DNA of 64,000 bases from assembly GCF_000336955.1 (NCBI RefSeq), contig NZ_AOLI01000019.1:615243-679242 (forward strand). The letters run 5' to 3'. Position numbers and translations under genes: made by a program. Below, piece by piece: positions 26,933 through 36,570 of this stretch. Under the pieces are notes generated by a model. The model was not told where the DNA came from. It ran no database searches and was given only the letters and a program-made list of their open reading frames with translations. Position 1 is the first letter of the stretch. Every line of letters starts with the position of its first letter. The stretch is from Haloferax larsenii JCM 13917 (lineage in GTDB: Archaea > Halobacteriota > Halobacteria > Halobacteriales > Haloferacaceae).

Positions 26933-28003
26933 ATGACCGTTTCGAGCGCCCCCGGCAAGGTGTATCTCTTCGGGGAGCACGCCGTCGTCTACGGGGAACC
27001 CGCCGTTCCGTGCGCTGTAGAGCGACGCGCGACTGTCTCCGTGACCGCCCGGGACGACGACCACGTTCGCGTCCGTGCCGAAGACCTGAGTCTCAACGGC
27101 TTTACCGTCGAGTACAGCGGTTCGACCAGCGACCGACCAGACGTCGATGTTCCCGCCCCGCTCGTCGAGGCGGCGGTCGGCTACATCGACGCGGCCGTCG
27201 AGCAAGCGAGAGACGCCGCCGACGCGCCCGACGCTGGCTTCGACATCACGGTCCAAAGTGACATCCCGCTCGGCGCTGGCCTCGGTTCGTCCGCGGCCGT
27301 CGTCGTCGCCGGAATCGACGCCGCGACCCGCGAACTCGGCGTCGAACTCTCGCCGCGCGAGATTGCCGACCGGGCCTATCAGGCGGAGTACGAAGTCCAA
27401 GACGGACAGGCCTCGCGCGCGGACACGTTCTGCTCCGCGATGGGCGGTGCCGTCCGCGTCGAGGGCGACGACTGCCGAACCATCGACGCGCCCGCCCTCC
27501 CGTTCGTCATCGGCTTCGACGGCGGCGCGGGCGACACCGGCGCGCTCGTCGCCGGCGTCCGCGACCTCCGCGAGCAGTACGACTTCGCCGCCGACACCGT
27601 CTCGACCATCGGCGATATCGTCCGTCGCGGCGAGACGCTGCTGGCCGAGGCCGACCCGGACGAGGACCCATCCGACGAGTTCCTCTCCGAACTCGGCGGC
27701 TTCATGAACTTCAACCACGGTCTCTTGGAAGCGCTCGGCGTCTCCTCGCGCTCGCTCGATTCGATGGTCTGGTCGGCCCGTGAGGCGGGCGCACACGGGG
27801 CGAAGTTGACTGGTGCGGGCGGCGGCGGCTGTATCGTCGCCATCGACCCGACCCCGGAGACGATGACGGCGCTCCGGTTTACACCCGGATGCGAAGACGC
27901 CTTCCGCGCCGAGCTTGCGACCGAGGGCGTGCGCGTCGAAGAACCGCCAGAGGCTGCCGAATCGGCGGGAAGCGACGACTCGTTCACGGAGGAGTCGGCG
28001 TGA
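26933..28003 (+). CDS. mvk: Mevalonate kinase
   Basis: A 356-residue GHMP kinase phosphorylating mevalonate for archaeal lipid synthesis. APGKVYLFGEHAVVYGEPA is the N-terminal signature, IPLGAGLGSSAAVVVAG (about 110) the ATP loop, and KLTGAGGGGCIVAI (about 285) GHMP motif 3. The last ~25 residues are a disordered acidic tail. Its stop overlaps the GTG of the next gene, isopentenyl phosphate kinase, so the two pathway steps are coupled. Confidence 0.96.
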   Translation: MTVSSAPGKVYLFGEHAVVYGEPAVPCAVERRATVSVTARDDDHVRVRAEDLSLNGFTVEYSGSTSDRPDVDVPAPLVEAAVGYIDAAVEQARDAADAPDAGFDITVQSDIPLGAGLGSSAAVVVAGIDAATRELGVELSPREIADRAYQAEYEVQDGQASRADTFCSAMGGAVRVEGDDCRTIDAPALPFVIGFDGGAGDTGALVAGVRDLREQYDFAADTVSTIGDIVRRGETLLAEADPDEDPSDEFLSELGGFMNFNHGLLEALGVSSRSLDSMVWSAREAGAHGAKLTGAGGGGCIVAIDPTPETMTALRFTPGCEDAFRAELATEGVRVEEPPEAAESAGSDDSFTEESA

Positions 28004-28746
28004 GTCTCGTCGTCCTCAAACTCGGCGGGAGCGTCGTCACCGACAAAGACGAGCCAGAGACGGTGGACGAAGCCGGTCTCGCGGCAGCTGCCGACGCAGT
28101 CGCCTCGCTCGCCGAAGCCGGACAGGTCGTCGTCGTCCACGGCGGCGGGAGCTTCGGTCACCACCACGCGGCCGAACACGGTGTCTCCTCGGAGTCTGGG
28201 ACCGACAACGTCCGTGGCATCCGCGCAATCCACGACGCGATGAAGGACCTGAACGACGCCGTCCTCGACGCCCTCGCCGACCGCGACGTGGCCGCGCTGC
28301 CGGTTCACCCGCTTTCTGCCGGTGCCCGCGAGAAAGACGGGTCGCTCTCGCTGTCGCTTTCGGCCACCGACGCGATGCTCGACGAAGGGTTCGTTCCAGT
28401 TCTCCACGGCGACGTGATTGCTCACGCCGAGAAGGGCGCGACCATCGTCAGCGGGGACGACCTCGTGGTGTCGCTGGCAAGCGGACTCGACGCCGACCGC
28501 GTCGGCCTGTGTTCGACCGTCCCCGGCGTGCTCGACACCGACGGTGACGTGATTCCCGAAATCACGGCGTTCGAGGACGCGGCTGACGCGCTCGGCGGGT
28601 CGGACTCGACGGACGTGACCGGCGGCATGGCCGCCAAGGTACAGAAGTTGCTCGCACTCGGTGCGCCCGCGCACATCTTCGGTCCGGACGGACTGTCTGC
28701 GTTCGTCGCTGGCGAGTCGCCGGGGACTGTCGTGCGCGGCGAGTAG
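28000..28746 (+). CDS. ipk: Isopentenyl phosphate kinase
   Basis: A 248-residue amino-acid-kinase-fold enzyme that phosphorylates isopentenyl phosphate, the last step of the alternative archaeal mevalonate pathway. VVLKLGGSVVTDK is the ATP loop, VVVHGGGSFGHHHAAEHG contains the catalytic His, and DVTGGMAAKVQKL is the C-terminal nucleotide segment. The start is a GTG overlapping the mvk stop (GTGA). Proteins begin at SLVVLKLGGS in this family, which supports that start. Confidence 0.95.
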   Translation: MSLVVLKLGGSVVTDKDEPETVDEAGLAAAADAVASLAEAGQVVVVHGGGSFGHHHAAEHGVSSESGTDNVRGIRAIHDAMKDLNDAVLDALADRDVAALPVHPLSAGAREKDGSLSLSLSATDAMLDEGFVPVLHGDVIAHAEKGATIVSGDDLVVSLASGLDADRVGLCSTVPGVLDTDGDVIPEITAFEDAADALGGSDSTDVTGGMAAKVQKLLALGAPAHIFGPDGLSAFVAGESPGTVVRGE

Positions 28747-28797
28747 GCGTTCACGGCGAGTAGTTGCGGTGAGGGAAGCGTTCGCGGCGAGTAGGCG
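28735..28797. repeat. Three short copies of GGCGAGTAG
   Basis: GGCGAGTAG occurs at the ipk stop, again about 20 bp later and again about 50 bp later, with flanking GCGTTC-CGGCGAG similarity. It looks like a small local duplication after the ipk stop codon. Confidence 0.55.
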
Positions 28798-28833
28798 CAG
28801 AACCGACGTGTTCGGGTCGCCGTCAGCCTTCAG

Positions 28834-29580
28834 CTAGAATTCCAGCACCATCCCGTCTTCTGCGACCGCGACGTCGCCGTCGAAGTGACTCTCGACGCTC
28901 TCGACGAGTTCGTCTGTCACGCGGTCGGCGTGCGGATAGAGGTGCGTGAGGTACACCGATTCGATGTCGCTCCCGGAGAGAACTTCGCCGAGTGCACTCG
29001 GCGTCGGGTGGTTCGACACCTCGATGTCGTCCGGGAACGAGCAGTCGTGAACGAGGACGCTCGCGCCGTCGGCGAACTCCACGAGGCCGTCGAACGCCTC
29101 GGTGTCGCCGGAGAAGACGAAGTCGTTCTCTCCTCGTTCGTGCGTAAACCGGTATGCGAGCGTCGGCATCGAGTGGCGAACCTCGTAGCCCATGACGTCG
29201 AATCCGGCGATACCGAACTCGTGCGGGCCGACCTCTCGAATCTGGAGGTCGAGTTTACCCTGCATGTAGTCGTGGACATCGAGCAGCCCTTCGACGAGTG
29301 CCTCGGTCCCCTCGGGACCGACGATTTCGAGGTCGTCTTCGCCGACCAGCCAGCGGGCCTTGATGAGGGGCATGAGGTCCGAGACGTGGTCGAGGTGGTG
29401 ATGCGTGAGGAGAACCGACGAGATTCCTTCGTACCCGACCGTGGTTTCGGCGAGTCGTTCGAGGACGCCCGACCCGCAGTCGACGAGAATCGCGTTCGTC
29501 TCAGATTCGAGCAACAACCCGGTCTGTCCCCGTCCAGAGACGGGCATCGCACTCCCAGTGCCGAGAAACGTGACGCGCAT
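28834..29580 (-). CDS. Metallo-beta-lactamase-fold hydrolase (RNase Z-like)
   Basis: A 248-residue MBL-fold protein starting at the ATG at 29580 (MRVTFLGTGSAMPVSGRGQT). The metal motif THHHLDHVSDL (about 65), the FSGDTEAFDG segment and the C-terminal THLYPHADRV supply the usual His/Asp ligands. It resembles the ElaC/RNase Z branch but lacks the long flexible arm of true tRNase Z. A nuclease or phosphodiesterase role is likely; the substrate is unknown. It is divergent from the Lhr helicase. Confidence 0.86.
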   Translation of the reverse strand: MRVTFLGTGSAMPVSGRGQTGLLLESETNAILVDCGSGVLERLAETTVGYEGISSVLLTHHHLDHVSDLMPLIKARWLVGEDDLEIVGPEGTEALVEGLLDVHDYMQGKLDLQIREVGPHEFGIAGFDVMGYEVRHSMPTLAYRFTHERGENDFVFSGDTEAFDGLVEFADGASVLVHDCSFPDDIEVSNHPTPSALGEVLSGSDIESVYLTHLYPHADRVTDELVESVESHFDGDVAVAEDGMVLEF

Positions 29581-29668
29581 GTGAGAAGAGTAGGTCGGAC
29601 GACCACAAGTGTATTTGGGGCTGACCGAGGGCACAACCCTCATACCTACGCAGGCTAACCCCCACGCA

Positions 29669-32419
29669 ATGAGCCAGCGCGGCCGGTCCCTTCTCGCGTC
29701 GCGGGCCGACGAGTACGACTTCGACCCCGAAGCCGTCGCTGTCGCCGACGAGGACGTACTCGGCCTCTTGGAACCCGCCGTTCAGGAGTGGTGGGTCGAC
29801 CAGTTCGGCGAGTTCGTCCCCGGCAACGGCGGCTTTTTCACCCCGCCACAACGCGGTGCGATTCCCCTCATCCACGAGGGGCAAAATTCCCTCATCTGTG
29901 CCCCGACCGGGTCCGGCAAGACACTCGCCTCGTTTACGGCCATCATCAACGAGTTGTTCCACCGGGACCGCGAGTCGCCCGACGGTCTCGACAACTCGGT
30001 GTACTGTCTGTACGTCTCGCCTCTCAAATCTCTCGCTAACGACATCCACCGCAACCTGACCGAGCCACTGGACGGAATCGCCGACATCGCTGCCGAGCGC
30101 GGCGAGACAATCGACATTCGCCACGCCATCCGCCACGGCGACACCTCGTCGGCAGACCGCCAGAAGATGCTCGACGAGACGCCGCACATCCTGAATACGA
30201 CGCCGGAGACGCTCGCCATCCTGCTGAACTCGCCGAAGTTCAAAGAGAAACTCCGAACCGTCGAGTACGTCGTCGTCGACGAGATTCACAGCCTCGCCGA
30301 GAACAAACGCGGGACGCACCTCTCGGTCTCCTTAGAGCGGTTAGAAGACCTCGCCGAGTCGTCGCCGACGCGCATCGGGTGTTCTGCCACCGTCGAACCC
30401 CTCGATACCGTCGCGGAGTATCTCGTCGGCTGTGACGGCGGCGAGCCGCGAGACTACGAAATCGTTGACACGCGCTTCGTCCGCGACTTCGACCTCGAAC
30501 TTGAATGTCCGACCGACGACCTGATTCGAACGCCGCGAAGCGAGGTTCAATCGCGGTTCTACGACCGCCTCCACGAACTCGTCTCCACACATACGAACAC
30601 GCTCGTGTTCACGAACACGCGCTCCGGGGCCGAGCGCGTCCTCCACAACCTCCGCGAGGACTTCGACGACATCGACGAGACGAATTCCGGGTGTCACCAC
30701 GGCAGCCTCTCGAAAGAGCGCAGACAGGAAATCGAGTCGAAACTGAAAGCCGGCGAGTTGCAGGTCGTCACCACCTCGACGAGCCTCGAACTCGGCATCG
30801 ACATGCCGCACATCGACCTCGTGGTGCAGGTCGGGTCGCCGAAGTCGGTCGCCTCGCTCCTCCAGCGCGTCGGCCGCGCCGGCCACCAACTCGGACAGAC
30901 CGTCGAAGGTCGGGTCATCGCCCTCGACAGGGACGAACTCGTCGAGTGCGCTGTGATGCTCAAGAAGGCCGAAGAAGGGTTCGTCGACCGCGTGTTCGTC
31001 CCCGAGAACACCTTCGACGTGGCCGCCCAGCACGTCTACGGCATGGCCATCAACGAGATTCGCCCGGAGTCCGAGATTCGGGAGACGCTCCGCCGCGCGT
31101 ACCCTTATCGGAACTTCTCCGACGAGGACTTCGAGCACCTGTTTCGCTACCTGACGGCCGACTACGACGGCCTCGAAGACAAGAACGTCTACGCGAAAGT
31201 CTGGCGAGACACCAACGACCCGCCGGACGGCGAGCACCACTACCCGGAGTACCCCGTCGGCGAACCCCTCGTCGGCAAGCGCGGGCGAATGGCGCGCGTC
31301 ATCTACATGACCAACATCGGGACGATTCCCGACTCCTTTACCTGCGACGTGGTCACTCGCGGGTCGAACGAGTGGGTCGGCACCCTCGACGAGGGCTACC
31401 TCGACACGCTGGAGAAAGGCGACGTGTTCGTCCTCGGCGGCGACAACTTCGCTTATCGATACCGCCGCGGGTCGAAGGTGTACGTGGACAGGACCGCCCA
31501 GCGGCCGACCGTCCCCTCGTGGTTCTCCGAGCGTCTGCCCCTCTCGTACGACCTCGGGCGAGAGATTGCGTCGTTCCAAGCCGAAATCGCGGCGCGTCTC
31601 CAGTCGGGCGGCCAGCCAGCGGTTCGCGCGTGGCTTCGGGACTTCCCGCTCGACGAAAACAGCGTCCGAGCCATCACGCGCATGTTCGACGAGCAACTCC
31701 GCTACGCCGGGGTAGAAAGCGTCTCGACACCGGACCGTCTCGTCGTCGAAGCGGAACTCGACCGCGAGACGTACCGCCGACACTTCTACGTCCATTGCAC
31801 TTTCGGCAGGCGGTTCAACGACGGCCTCTCGCGCCTCCTCGCGTACCACGCGGCCCGACGAACCAACGCGAACGTGCAGGTCGCCGTCGCCGACAACGGC
31901 TTTTCGCTGTCGATGCCGCTGAACCGAAAAATCGACCTCGCGGGCATCCTCCGCGACCTCGACCCCGACACCGTGGTCGAAGACCTGCGGGCCGCACTCG
32001 GCGGGACCGACCTCCTGAAGCGCTACTTCCGCATCAACGCCACGCGCTCGCTGATGATTCTGAAACGCTACAAGGGCTACGAGAAGTCCGCCGCCCAGCA
32101 ACAGGTCTCCTCGGAGATGCTCTTGTCGTTCGCACAGGACTTAGACGACTTCGCCGTGATAGAAGAGACCTACCGCGAGATTCTCGAAGACAAGCTCAAT
32201 CTCGCGGCCATCGAGGACGCTGTCTCCGCCATCGCCGCGGGCGAGATGGACGTCGTCGATAAGCAGGTCTCGACGCCGACACCCCGGGCGTTCGGCCTCG
32301 CGACGCTCATGGCGAGTGACGTGGTTCTCGCCGAAGACGAGAGCGCGGCGCTCCGGGCGTTCCACGACCGCGTGCTCGACGAAATCGGCGAAGACGACGT
32401 CGAGCTCGACGTGTCCTGA
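29669..32419 (+). CDS. lhr: Lhr-type superfamily 2 DNA helicase
   Basis: A 916-residue Lhr (large helicase-related) protein. Motif I is APTGSGKT (78-85), motif II DEIHSLAENKRGTHL (about 203), motif III SATVEPLDT, motif V STSLELGIDMPHIDLVVQ and motif VI SLLQRVGRAGHQ. The long C-terminal part contains the winged-helix and Lhr-core domains. Archaeal Lhr translocates 3' to 5' and is linked to recombination and repair. The ATG at 29669 is preferred; an in-frame upstream start overlaps the divergent promoter. Confidence 0.95.
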   Translation: MSQRGRSLLASRADEYDFDPEAVAVADEDVLGLLEPAVQEWWVDQFGEFVPGNGGFFTPPQRGAIPLIHEGQNSLICAPTGSGKTLASFTAIINELFHRDRESPDGLDNSVYCLYVSPLKSLANDIHRNLTEPLDGIADIAAERGETIDIRHAIRHGDTSSADRQKMLDETPHILNTTPETLAILLNSPKFKEKLRTVEYVVVDEIHSLAENKRGTHLSVSLERLEDLAESSPTRIGCSATVEPLDTVAEYLVGCDGGEPRDYEIVDTRFVRDFDLELECPTDDLIRTPRSEVQSRFYDRLHELVSTHTNTLVFTNTRSGAERVLHNLREDFDDIDETNSGCHHGSLSKERRQEIESKLKAGELQVVTTSTSLELGIDMPHIDLVVQVGSPKSVASLLQRVGRAGHQLGQTVEGRVIALDRDELVECAVMLKKAEEGFVDRVFVPENTFDVAAQHVYGMAINEIRPESEIRETLRRAYPYRNFSDEDFEHLFRYLTADYDGLEDKNVYAKVWRDTNDPPDGEHHYPEYPVGEPLVGKRGRMARVIYMTNIGTIPDSFTCDVVTRGSNEWVGTLDEGYLDTLEKGDVFVLGGDNFAYRYRRGSKVYVDRTAQRPTVPSWFSERLPLSYDLGREIASFQAEIAARLQSGGQPAVRAWLRDFPLDENSVRAITRMFDEQLRYAGVESVSTPDRLVVEAELDRETYRRHFYVHCTFGRRFNDGLSRLLAYHAARRTNANVQVAVADNGFSLSMPLNRKIDLAGILRDLDPDTVVEDLRAALGGTDLLKRYFRINATRSLMILKRYKGYEKSAAQQQVSSEMLLSFAQDLDDFAVIEETYREILEDKLNLAAIEDAVSAIAAGEMDVVDKQVSTPTPRAFGLATLMASDVVLAEDESAALRAFHDRVLDEIGEDDVELDVS

Positions 32420-32452
32420 CCGGCGGGGTTGCGAGCGTCGCCACCGCCCTCG

Positions 32453-33661
32453 TCACACGAGAAGCGTGTTCAGCGCGTCCGGAACCACGAGAACACGGCT
32501 CCCGTCTTCGATTGCGTCTGCGACCGACTCGCGGGCGTGCATGAGACAGTCGTCGACGACATCGGGCGACGCCGAGTTCGTCACGAACACGTCGTAGTCG
32601 CGGAGGACGCGCGCGACGACGAAGGCCCGTTGCGCGCCCGGTTCGTACCCCTCGCGCATCGACTCGTAGAGCGATGCTGCGTCCGCTGCGGTCGAGAGGG
32701 CGTCGTAAAACCGCTGCTCGCCGGTCCCCTCGCCCGCACCCTCGGGAAGTGCCGCGGGGACGACGAGTCGCCCGCCCTCCCGAAGCGGGTTGCGGTCGCC
32801 GAGGGCGACGTAGGTTGCGGCGCGAGTCGCCTGGTAGAGATTCGCGTCTTTCGGCGCGCCGACGCCGCAGACGACCGCGTCGTACTCGTCGTCGATGGCG
32901 ACAGACAGTGCTTCGCGCGCGGCCTCAGCCAAGGACCGGACGACCGAGACTGGGTCACCTGCGGCCGCGCCGAGAAACCCGCTCGGTCCCTTCGTCACGT
33001 TGAGACAGAAGTCCGGGCCGCCGACGAGTCCGGCCCGGTCCAGCGTCTCGCGGAAGGGGTTGCCGCGGACGCGACCCAGTCGGACACCGTCACGGGAGAG
33101 CATCGCCGGACCGTGAGTATAGCGGATAATCGACTCCGACCCGGCACCGATGACGACGGTCTTCGCGCCGCCGGAGAAGCCCGCGTACTGGTGTGGTTCG
33201 ACCATCCCGGTCGAGAGAACGATGTCGGCTGACGCGACGGCGGGGTGCACTGCGACTGGACAGCCATCGACAGCGCCGAGTGTGACTACCGAACCGGGGT
33301 CGTGGTTCACCGCGAGGTCGGCGTACTCGCCGAGTCCGTCGCGGAGTTCCTCGTCGGTCATCGGGCGATGCAGTCCGAGGCCAACGACGACCGTGACGTT
33401 CTCGCGTGGGACCGGCAGGTGGTCGAAGAGGACGTCCAAGAGCACGTCGTCGGGCGTGTCGCGGGTCACGTCGGTGACGACGATTGCCACGTCGTCGGTC
33501 GAATCGACGAGTGAGGCAAGCGGCGGGCCGTGGGTCGTCTCCATCGCTGCCTCGGCGGCTGTCCGGGGGTCGACCGGGTCGCCACCGGGCGGGCGAGCAA
33601 CGTCCACGTCGCACGACGGGAGCGAAAGCGAGATGGTCCCGTCTCCGAGGGGGAGGTCCAT
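32453..33661 (-). CDS. larA: LarA-family (nickel-pincer) racemase, DUF2088
   Basis: A 402-residue LarA homologue. H98 (VVGLGLHRP), H157 and K167 in EPHQYAGFSGGAK, and H183 (YTHGP) keep the spacings of the lactate racemase residues: 10 from the second His to the cofactor Lys, and 16 more to the last His. These hold the nickel-pincer nucleotide. Family members racemise lactate or other 2-hydroxy acids. The cofactor genes larB, larC and larE are not in this window. The start at 33661 excludes a 28-codon extension unlike the family. Confidence 0.88.
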   Translation of the reverse strand: MDLPLGDGTISLSLPSCDVDVARPPGGDPVDPRTAAEAAMETTHGPPLASLVDSTDDVAIVVTDVTRDTPDDVLLDVLFDHLPVPRENVTVVVGLGLHRPMTDEELRDGLGEYADLAVNHDPGSVVTLGAVDGCPVAVHPAVASADIVLSTGMVEPHQYAGFSGGAKTVVIGAGSESIIRYTHGPAMLSRDGVRLGRVRGNPFRETLDRAGLVGGPDFCLNVTKGPSGFLGAAAGDPVSVVRSLAEAAREALSVAIDDEYDAVVCGVGAPKDANLYQATRAATYVALGDRNPLREGGRLVVPAALPEGAGEGTGEQRFYDALSTAADAASLYESMREGYEPGAQRAFVVARVLRDYDVFVTNSASPDVVDDCLMHARESVADAIEDGSRVLVVPDALNTLLV

Positions 33662-33729
33662 GCCTCGGAGTTCGGCAGCGGAAAGGTGAATCTGTCGGCG
33701 AGTCGATGTCCGGAAGTGGCGGGCAGTAA

Positions 33730-36570
33730 CTATCGCCGCGCCCACTGCAACATCCGGTCGTAGAACGGGTCGGATTCGAGCGCGTCCGCGTCGCCGACGA
33801 GACAGAGCGCCTTCTTCGCCCGGGTGAGCGCCACGTTGATGCGACGGTGGTCCTCGAACAGCGGCCCGTCTAAGTCGCCGGTGGCGACGAACGAGACGAT
33901 GATGACCTCCTTCGACGACCCTTGGAAGCGGTCCACCGTATCGACAGTCACGTCGGTTCGACGGGAGATTTCGGCCACCTGCGCGCGGAAGGGCGCGATG
34001 ACGCCGATGTCCTCGGGCGCGACGCCCGCGGCTTCGTAGGCGGCGACTATCTCTGCCACGCGGTCCGCTTCGGTTGGGTTCGTGTTGCCGACGCGACGCC
34101 CGCCGGGGTCGACGAACGAGACCGGGTCGGCGAGAGCGTCGGGCAGGTCGGCGGCGTCCACGTCGAGGTCACGGAGGTGCTGGGCCGCGACGGGGCCGGT
34201 CGCTGGGCGGAGTGCACCGTCATAGAACTCCGCGGAGGCGAACGCCTGAATGCGCTGGGACATCCGGTACTGGCGGTCCAGCATCACCGACGCCTCCGGG
34301 TAGGTCTCGATGAGTCGCTGGAACAGCGAGGTCTGGAGGTCGTTTTCGGCGCGGACGACCGGCGGCAGTTGTTTGTGGTCGCCGACGAGGACGAACCGGT
34401 CTGCGAGGTTTACGGCGGCGAGCGTGCCGGGTTCGGTCAGTTGCGACGCTTCGTCTACGAGCGCCACGTCGAAGGACTGCTCGCGCATCACGCGCGACCC
34501 GCAGGTGGCGGTCGTCGCGGCGACGACTGGGGCGTCGTGGAGCGCGCCCGCGAGGGTGTTCGGGTCGCCACTTCGAGAGAGTCGAACGTCCTGCATGTCC
34601 TCACGGACGCCCGTCTCGGTTCCGACGCGGACGATGTCTTCGAACCCTTGGTCGCGCAGGGCTTCCAGCGCGTTGTCCACGGCGCGGTTCGTGAAGGCCG
34701 ACAGGAGAACGCGGTTGCCGTCTTCGACGAGAGCGCGGATGGTCCGGGCGATGGTGTAGGTCTTACCAGTCCCCGGCGGCCCGTGGATGAGTGCCACGTC
34801 TTCGGCGTCCACCGCGAGACTGACTGCCTCGTCTTGCTTCTCGTTGTTGTCGATGTAGGTCGTGTCCGCCGAGCGGTCCGAAAACTCGGGGTCACGGCGG
34901 CCGAACAGCACGTCTTTGCTGTCGGGCGACCCCTTGAGAACGGCGTCGTGGAGTGCCGTAAGGAGGCGGTCGACGGTGAGTTCCGAGGGGTACACGTCGA
35001 GACGGCGCAGCGGGACCGGTTCGTCGGTGGTGACGACAACTTCCTCGCCGAGTTCGACGATGCGCGCGAGTTCGGCGTGGCCCTCAACCGGGTCGCCGTC
35101 GCTGGCGAGCGCAACGTCGCCCGACCGGAGTTTCGACACCGCGTCGTCGGTCTTCTTCGCGCGGAGTTCCCACGTTCCGTCGGGGCGCTCCTCGCGGCCG
35201 AGGGGTTCGAGACCGATAACCGCCCGGTCGTCGTCGGCGCGTTCCTCGGCGGACTGTTCCCAGAGTTTGCGGTACTCGTCGTGGACCGCCCGGCGCTCTT
35301 CTTCGATGGCGCGGTAGAAGCGGTCGAAGTACTCGCGTTCGTCCTCCGGGACGGGTGTGCCGACGGCCCCGGCTTTCGACTCCTGTCCGAGACGGCCAGA
35401 GACGACCATGCAGGTGTCTTTCTCGAAGCAGTACTCGCACTTCGAGTTCGATTCGTAGCCCGTCGGCACCGACACGTCGTGTTCCATCGCCGCGATTTCG
35501 TTGCGGGTGCGGACGACGAATTCGAGGAGGCCGCGACCGATAGAGAAGTCCTTGGCGGGCGAGAGGTCGCCCGATTCTTCGGTCCGGTCCAGCGTCGTGT
35601 TCTTGGTGTAGAGGAGCGTCCCCGTATCGACTGGGACCCCCCGTTCTTCGAGGATGAGGGCGTACGCCGCCGCCTGAATCTTGTCCTGAAACCGCGGGTC
35701 GCGGTTGAGGTTCTTGCCCGTCTTGAGTTCGACAGGTGCCCCGCGGCGGAGGGCGTCAGCGCGTCCTTTGATGCCGAACGTCGGCGAGATGAGGGTGTAC
35801 TCCGAGCGCCACTCGTCTTCGTCCGTGAGGACGCCCTGTGAGAGCCACCCTTCGATAGCGGCGGCGTTGCGCCGGACTTCGTCTGCGACTTCCTCGACCT
35901 CGCGGCCGAGGAGGCCGAGTTCCAGCCCGCGTTCTTCGATGCGTTCGTCGATAGACGAGTCGAGGTCGCGGCCGCGGAGCAGGTCGCCGAACACCTCGTG
36001 GACGATGGTCCCTTTGACGACGGGGTAGTTCAGCGGGATGCCCGAGAGTTTGTTCAGGTAGTACATCCGCGAGCACTGCACCCACGAGCGAATGTCGGTC
36101 ACGTCGACGAGGAAGTCGGGTTCGACGACGACGAAGGAGTCGCCGGAGGTGGCGTAGGTCGTCTCGCCTTGATACTCAGATTCCTCCACGTCCGTGACGA
36201 GTATGTCCATGCCCGGTTCGGCGTGCTCGGCGGCGTGGGTCCACTTCCCCCAGAGCGTGACGGTCAGTGGGTCGGCCGTTCCGCGCTCTGGGCGAAGCGT
36301 CACTTCCGCCAGCGACCGCTCTCCGTAGCGCGTTTCGACCTCCCGTGGCTCGCCGACCTCGACGACCGGACCGCGAAGGTTCACGTCGAATTGCTCGGTG
36401 AGGCGCGGGCAAATAGGCGTCGGTCGTTTGGCTTCCCGCTCGACGGCCTGTCGTTCGACGTTGCCGATTTGTCGTTCGACGTTGTCGATTTGTCGTTCGA
36501 CATTGCCGACCTGTCGTTCGACACCGCCGCAACCGTCACGTTCTTTCTCTCCGCACCGATATGACCACAT
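33730..36570 (-). CDS. Dna2-like nuclease-helicase
   Basis: A 946-residue protein. After a 50-residue N-terminus with heptad repeats comes an OB-like region (about 60-145), then a Cas4/RecB-type nuclease: C166, H191, D272 in GRADAL, E281-K283 in VELKTGK, and C378, C381, C387. The four Cys fit an iron-sulfur nuclease of the Dna2/AddB type. The C-terminal half is an SF1 helicase (GPPGTGKTYTIA near 598, VDEASQL, GDHKQLPPVV, VDRFQGSSKEV, ALTRAKKALCLVGD). It probably processes flaps or DNA ends. Its ATG abuts the ATG of the divergent neighbour. Confidence 0.9.
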   Translation of the reverse strand: MWSYRCGEKERDGCGGVERQVGNVERQIDNVERQIGNVERQAVEREAKRPTPICPRLTEQFDVNLRGPVVEVGEPREVETRYGERSLAEVTLRPERGTADPLTVTLWGKWTHAAEHAEPGMDILVTDVEESEYQGETTYATSGDSFVVVEPDFLVDVTDIRSWVQCSRMYYLNKLSGIPLNYPVVKGTIVHEVFGDLLRGRDLDSSIDERIEERGLELGLLGREVEEVADEVRRNAAAIEGWLSQGVLTDEDEWRSEYTLISPTFGIKGRADALRRGAPVELKTGKNLNRDPRFQDKIQAAAYALILEERGVPVDTGTLLYTKNTTLDRTEESGDLSPAKDFSIGRGLLEFVVRTRNEIAAMEHDVSVPTGYESNSKCEYCFEKDTCMVVSGRLGQESKAGAVGTPVPEDEREYFDRFYRAIEEERRAVHDEYRKLWEQSAEERADDDRAVIGLEPLGREERPDGTWELRAKKTDDAVSKLRSGDVALASDGDPVEGHAELARIVELGEEVVVTTDEPVPLRRLDVYPSELTVDRLLTALHDAVLKGSPDSKDVLFGRRDPEFSDRSADTTYIDNNEKQDEAVSLAVDAEDVALIHGPPGTGKTYTIARTIRALVEDGNRVLLSAFTNRAVDNALEALRDQGFEDIVRVGTETGVREDMQDVRLSRSGDPNTLAGALHDAPVVAATTATCGSRVMREQSFDVALVDEASQLTEPGTLAAVNLADRFVLVGDHKQLPPVVRAENDLQTSLFQRLIETYPEASVMLDRQYRMSQRIQAFASAEFYDGALRPATGPVAAQHLRDLDVDAADLPDALADPVSFVDPGGRRVGNTNPTEADRVAEIVAAYEAAGVAPEDIGVIAPFRAQVAEISRRTDVTVDTVDRFQGSSKEVIIVSFVATGDLDGPLFEDHRRINVALTRAKKALCLVGDADALESDPFYDRMLQWARR
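36448..36531 (-). repeat. Four 21-bp tandem repeats coding VERQ heptads
   Basis: CTGTCGTTCGAC or a one-base variant starts at 36448, 36469, 36490 and 36511, exact 21-bp spacing. On the coding strand each unit gives Val-Glu-Arg-Gln plus three variable residues, so the copies form in-frame heptads at residues about 17-44 of the nuclease-helicase. Confidence 0.85.

Noticed and set aside
30341..32101. 586-codon frame antisense to the Lhr helicase, and the similar 585-codon frame in the third phase
   Set aside because: Composition is unlike haloarchaeal protein, and the helicase motifs on the other strand are unambiguous.
36448..36531. CRISPR-like array
   Set aside because: Period is 21 bp with no spacers and it stays in frame with a protein; it is a coding tandem repeat.
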